From Franconibacter pulveris DSM 19144 (lineage in GTDB: Bacteria; Pseudomonadota; Gammaproteobacteria; Enterobacterales; Enterobacteriaceae): DNA of 64,000 nt. This document shows positions 60,765 through 64,000 of this stretch, piece after piece. Numbering within the stretch: position 1 is the stretch's first letter; every line of letters starts with the position of its first letter. The position numbers were made by a program, and so were the translations under genes. The notes under the pieces are model-generated. The model ran no database searches and was not told the DNA's origin. It saw only the letters and a program-made list of their open reading frames with translations. The stretch spans positions 124,001 through 188,000 of the forward strand of contig JHYZ01000012.1 of assembly GCA_000621185.1 (NCBI GenBank). The letters run 5' to 3'.

Positions 60765-61682
60765 ATGCCTGAGTCAGCCCCTTCTCTTACCGCCCAACCG
60801 GTTTCAGCACAGCGCGCCACTCTTGCAGGGCTGATAGCGATTCTCCTCTGGAGCGCTTCCGTCGGCCTGTTTCGCAGCATCGCCGAGCAGTTCGGTCCAA
60901 CCGGCGGCGCCGCGCTTATTTACACGCTCAGCGCCATTTGCCTTTGTCTGGCGCTGGGGTTGCCGCGCCCGCGTCAGTTGCCGAAACGGTATTTGTTTAT
61001 CGGCGGCGCGCTTTTTGTCGGCTATGAAATCAGTCTCGCTCTCGCGATTGGTCTTGCCCACACCCGAGCGCAGTCGCTGGAGCTTGGCATGATCAACTAT
61101 CTGTGGCCGAGCCTTACCGTTCTGCTGGCGCTGTTTTTAAACGGCCAGCGCGCCTCGTGGCTCATCTGGCCCGGCTTAGCGCTGGCGGTGGCTGGCGTCG
61201 CGCAGGTGTTGAAAGGCGACGGCGACTGGTCGCCCGCCCTGCTGTGGGCCAATATGCAGGATAACCCCATCGCCTATGGTCTGGCCTTTGCCGCCGCGCT
61301 TATCTGGGCGCTTTACTGTAACCTTACGCGCCGCTGGAGCGAGGGCAAAAGCGGCGTGGCGCTTTTCTTCTGCGCAACGGCCATCGTCTTATGGGTTATG
61401 TTTTTTATTACGCCGCAGCCCGCGCTGCACTTTTCGCTGCCCGCCTCGCTCCAGTTGCTGTTTATGGGGCTGTCGACCGCTATCGCTTACTCCGCATGGA
61501 ATCGAGGCATAAGCCACGGCAATATGACCCTGCTCGCCACCGCCTCGTACTTCACGCCGGTGCTTTCCGCGCTGCTTGCCAGCCTCTGGCTCGGCCTGAC
61601 GCCCGGCTTCGGCTTCTGGCAAGGCGTGGGAATGGTGGTGCTTGGATCGCTGGTCTGCTGGCTTGCCACGCGCAACCGCTGA
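60765..61682 (+). CDS. YddG-like aromatic amino acid exporter (EamA family)
   Basis: The 305-residue drug/metabolite-transporter family protein has ten helices. It resembles E. coli YddG in key parts (LIAILLWSASVGLFR, MINYLWPSLTVLLAL, FTPVLSALLA, FWQG-MVV), so export of aromatic amino acids or related compounds is likely. It starts 10 bases after the nadE terminator hairpin, and its ribosome-binding site is GGAAAG. In E. coli yddG lies elsewhere and cho follows nadE directly, so this is an insertion. Confidence 0.85.
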   Translation: MPESAPSLTAQPVSAQRATLAGLIAILLWSASVGLFRSIAEQFGPTGGAALIYTLSAICLCLALGLPRPRQLPKRYLFIGGALFVGYEISLALAIGLAHTRAQSLELGMINYLWPSLTVLLALFLNGQRASWLIWPGLALAVAGVAQVLKGDGDWSPALLWANMQDNPIAYGLAFAAALIWALYCNLTRRWSEGKSGVALFFCATAIVLWVMFFITPQPALHFSLPASLQLLFMGLSTAIAYSAWNRGISHGNMTLLATASYFTPVLSALLASLWLGLTPGFGFWQGVGMVVLGSLVCWLATRNR

Positions 61683-61719
61683 ACAACATGCCGCTTTTTC
61701 AACCAGACATTCCCTGATA

Positions 61720-61739
61720 GACTGGATAAGTAAACAGTA
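61720..61739 (+). promoter_or_regulatory. LexA box of cho
   Basis: GACTGGATAAGTAAACAGTA contains CTGG-N8-ACAG, one base off the ideal CTGT-N8-ACAG, 17-36 bases before the start codon. E. coli cho is an SOS gene. Confidence 0.85.
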
Positions 61740-61755
61740 TTCAGGAGAGTAATGA

Positions 61756-62622
61756 GTGGTAAGGCGTACTGGCGCGCCAAGGCTCGATTTTGAAGCCGCG
61801 GCGATTTATGAATACCCCGAGCATCTGCGTCCCTGGCTCGACGATCTGCCCAAACACCCCGGCGTGTATGTTTTCCATGGCGAAAGCGAAACCATGCCCC
61901 TTTATATCGGTAAAAGCGTGAATATTCGCAGCCGGGTGCTTTCTCACCTGCGCACCCCGGATGAAGCGGCGATGCTGCGCCAGTCCCGGCGAATCACATT
62001 TATCCGCACGGCTGGCGAGATAGGCGCGCTGTTGCTGGAAGCGCAGATGATCAAAGAGCAGCAGCCCTTGTTCAACAAACGCCTGCGCCGCAACCGTCAG
62101 CTCTGCTCGCTGCGCCTGAACGGCGCGAAGCCGGAAGTGGTTTATGCCCGCGAAGTCGATTTCTCCAGCGAGCCCGGGCTCTATGGTCTTTTCTCCAGCC
62201 GCCGCGCCGCGCTGCAAACGCTGCAGTCGCTGGCTGATGAGCATCAGCTCTGTTACGGCCTGCTGGGGCTTGAGGCGTTAAGCCGCGGCCGCGCCTGCTT
62301 TCGCTCGGCGCTTAAGCGCTGCGCGGGTGCCTGCTGCGGGCGAGAGAGCGAAGAGGCGCACAATGAGCGGCTGATGGCGGGCCTGGCACGCATGCAGGTG
62401 ATCTGCTGGCCGTGGCAGGGGCCGGTGGGGCTTAAAGAGAGCTTTGGCGAGATGACCCAGTACCATATCATCCATAACTGGTTCTGGCTCGGCTCGGTCA
62501 ACACGCTGGATGAGGCGAAAACCATCAGCCGTGCGCCGCAGGGCTTCGACAACGACGGCTATAAAATACTCTGCAAGCCGCTCATCAGCGGCCAGCACGA
62601 TATCGTCGAGCTGGCGCGCTAA
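61756..62622 (+). CDS. cho: UvrC-like excinuclease Cho
   Basis: The 288-residue protein is the UvrC homologue with only the N-terminal GIY-YIG nuclease half: PGVYVFHGESETMPLYIGKS (about 34-53) and NIRSRVLSHLR, followed by the Cys-rich segment FRSALKRCAGACCGRES. Cho makes the 3-prime incision near bulky lesions in nucleotide excision repair after UvrAB loading. The start is GTG at 61756 with AGGAG 8 bases upstream; a nearby ATG at 61752 is out of frame. Confidence 0.95.
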   Translation: MVRRTGAPRLDFEAAAIYEYPEHLRPWLDDLPKHPGVYVFHGESETMPLYIGKSVNIRSRVLSHLRTPDEAAMLRQSRRITFIRTAGEIGALLLEAQMIKEQQPLFNKRLRRNRQLCSLRLNGAKPEVVYAREVDFSSEPGLYGLFSSRRAALQTLQSLADEHQLCYGLLGLEALSRGRACFRSALKRCAGACCGRESEEAHNERLMAGLARMQVICWPWQGPVGLKESFGEMTQYHIIHNWFWLGSVNTLDEAKTISRAPQGFDNDGYKILCKPLISGQHDIVELAR

Positions 62623-62625
62623 GCG

Positions 62626-63174
62626 TCAGAGGTAGCTGATTTCGCTAAACAGCAGCTGGCCTTCCGATTTCAGCAGCCGCAGCGTATGCCTTCCCTCCTG
62701 CCACCAGGCCCCCTGATCGGCGGTGAGCAGCTTATCTTCAAGCTGCCACGCGCCGCTAATCACATACACGATTCCGCCGCGCGAGCTAAACGTGGTAAAG
62801 GTGCGGTCCGCCACCCGCACTTTGGCCTGACAGCGGTCGCGGCGGGTCATAACGTTGAAGTCCAGCGACATCCGCCCTTCCGATAACACCGCGCGTACGG
62901 TCTGTTCTCCAGAAAAGGCGAATGGCTGATGGCGGCGTAAGATATGGCGAAACGCATTGCCGCCATCGAGCGTAACCTCCCCGCCCTCCAGCAGCGTAAC
63001 AACCCGGTCAACCTGCGGAAACGGGGCAAACTCGCCATTGCTGGACAGGGAGGCAATACTGGCGCGCCAGTTGAAATCACGGGTAGCGGGCGGAAAACAG
63101 CAGATCTCGCGGGTTTCTCCCGCGCCGTTTCGCCATAAATTGACCGGCATTTTTTTAATATCAAAAAATTCCAT
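62626..63174 (-). CDS. ves: HutD/Ves-family cupin protein
   Basis: The 182-residue cupin matches E. coli Ves (cold- and stress-induced; HutD family). [17 protein letters not shown] near the start and [14 protein letters not shown] near residue 60 are conserved. The reaction is unknown. ATG at 63174 is chosen over GTG at 63180 because AGGAG ends 5 bases upstream. Its stop faces the cho stop 3 bases away (convergent). Confidence 0.93.
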   Translation of the reverse strand: MEFFDIKKMPVNLWRNGAGETREICCFPPATRDFNWRASIASLSSNGEFAPFPQVDRVVTLLEGGEVTLDGGNAFRHILRRHQPFAFSGEQTVRAVLSEGRMSLDFNVMTRRDRCQAKVRVADRTFTTFSSRGGIVYVISGAWQLEDKLLTADQGAWWQEGRHTLRLLKSEGQLLFSEISYL

Positions 63175-63485
63175 TACCACTCCTGAAAAAACGCGTAATG
63201 CGCCAGGGCCCCGCGCAAAAAGGACGGAGCGAAAAACATTATGGGTATAAACAAAACCTGTTATCGGCAGCGCCTGGCCATTGCTGCAGGGCCGGAGATC
63301 GCCACACCGCTTATCTTTTTAACATTTTGATAACGATGAGGTTTTAATGGACGCTGGCCAATGAGAATAACGATCTGCCAGCCGCAGGCAAGAGGGAAAC
63401 GCAAAAAGAAAACCGCCGGTCCTGTTCACAGCACTGGGGTGCGCTATGAACAAGACCGGCGGTCTTTAAGAGGTCGCTGTTGTTA
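63175..63485. other. 311-bp spacer between ves and spy
   Basis: It holds the ves promoter at the left and the long spy terminator hairpin at 63404-63466. No gene is seen. Confidence 0.55.
63404..63466 (-). terminator. Long hairpin terminator of spy
   Basis: ACCGCCGGTC and GACCGGCGGT pair over 10 bp; after a 2-base internal loop GTTCA and TGAAC pair, and the inner part AGC-ACTGGGGT-GCGCT can fold again. On the minus strand TTTTCTTTTT follows. Unusually long and compound for a terminator. Confidence 0.75.
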
Positions 63486-63974
63486 TTATTCAGCAGCTTC
63501 CGGCATTTTACCTTCCGGAGCCGGACGTTCTGTCAGACGCTTCTCAAAATTGGCATTAAATTGCTTTTTCTGCTCCGGCGTCAGGATGTTATAGATTTTA
63601 TTCTGGGTTTCCAGATGGGCCATCATGCGCGCTTTGTTCTGCTCAGCCATTTTATCTACCTGCGCCTGCGCTTTCGCACGGTCGAAGCTATCGCTGGCAA
63701 TCAGGTTGTGCATCTCGCGGCGTTCTTCCAGTGACGGACGCTTGAACTTCTCACGCTGCGCTTTATGGATATCGCGGATCTGCTGCTTTTGCGCGTCGGT
63801 CAGGTTCAGGCCTTTTAACATCATCTCATTGTGCGGACCGCGCGGGCCTTTATGATGCTGCATCGGCGTGCTGTCGGTGGTGGTTGCGGACGTGGCGGTA
63901 TCCGCCGCATGTGCCAGATTAGCTGCGCCCAGAGCCAGAGTGGAAGCAACAAAAATCGCAGTTAATTTACGCAT
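63486..63974 (-). CDS. spy: Periplasmic chaperone Spy
   Basis: The 162-residue protein has a 23-residue signal peptide (cleavage after ANLAHA) and the CpxP/Spy LTxxQ repeats: NLTDAQKQQIRDI (about 57-69) and LTPEQKKQFNANFEKR (about 131-146). Spy is an ATP-independent chaperone for unfolded periplasmic proteins, induced by the CpxAR and BaeSR systems; the promoter lies beyond the window edge. GGACAAT precedes the start. Confidence 0.97.
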   Translation of the reverse strand: MRKLTAIFVASTLALGAANLAHAADTATSATTTDSTPMQHHKGPRGPHNEMMLKGLNLTDAQKQQIRDIHKAQREKFKRPSLEERREMHNLIASDSFDRAKAQAQVDKMAEQNKARMMAHLETQNKIYNILTPEQKKQFNANFEKRLTERPAPEGKMPEAAE

Positions 63975-64000
63975 AATATTGTCCTTACTTTGTTTATTCG

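Overview
The window is a chromosomal segment of a member of the Enterobacteriaceae. Nearly every gene matches the Escherichia coli K-12 pykF to spy region in order and orientation: pykF-lpp-ldtE-suf operon-menI-ydiJ-ydiK-rprA-(gap)-ppsA-ppsR-aroH-selO-ydiV-nlpC-btuDEC-ihfA-pheTS-rplT-rpmI-infC-thrS-(gap)-ydiY-pfkB-ydiZ-yniABC-(kduD)-ydjM-tcyP-cedA-katE-(gap)-osmE-nadE-cho-ves-spy. The proteins differ enough from E. coli, and the third positions look GC-rich enough, to suggest a relative such as the Cronobacter/Franconibacter/Siccibacter/Enterobacter group. This genus-level placement is inference only.

Bases 1-6617 are accessory: a very large AIDA-type autotransporter adhesin, cut by the window edge, and the autotransporter O-heptosyltransferase encoded directly upstream of it in the same operon. 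The passenger is almost pure strand-loop-strand repeats with a higher-order 91-residue (273-bp) module. From 6618 to 22797 the E. coli-like backbone covers glycolysis (pykF), the murein lipoprotein and an L,D-transpeptidase, the stress Fe-S assembly operon sufABCDSE, an unassigned lipoprotein, a menaquinone thioesterase, the large FAD/Fe-S dehydrogenase YdiJ, a permease and the small RNA RprA. From 22822 to 26589 a two-gene glycoside-use operon (GPH-type symporter and cytoplasmic GH3 glycosidase) occupies the place of ydiL-aroD of E. coli.

From 26812 to 45848 come gluconeogenesis (ppsA/ppsR), aroH with a TrpR operator, selO, the flagellar regulator ydiV, an isolated GH4 phospho-glycosidase, vitamin B12 uptake (btuCED) and the translation cluster thrS-infC-rpmI-rplT-pheM-pheS-pheT-ihfA. 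Next are a ProP osmolyte transporter placed beside thrS, a small exported protein of unknown function, ydiY, pfkB, yniABC, a kduD, the SOS gene ydjM, the cystine transporter tcyP, cedA, katE, osmE (the chb operon is missing here), nadE, a YddG-like exporter, the SOS nuclease cho, ves and spy.

Several control sites can be read directly: Cra boxes at pykF and ppsA, a Fur-type box before sufA, a TrpR operator on the ppsR stop codon, a perfect CRP site before proP, LexA boxes before ydjM and cho, the pheM attenuator and the AUU start codon of infC. The least ordinary material is the glycosylated-adhesin pair, an unassigned terminator before pykF that may end a small RNA, repeats between ppsA and ppsR, and the two unassigned exported proteins at 16938 and 48103.
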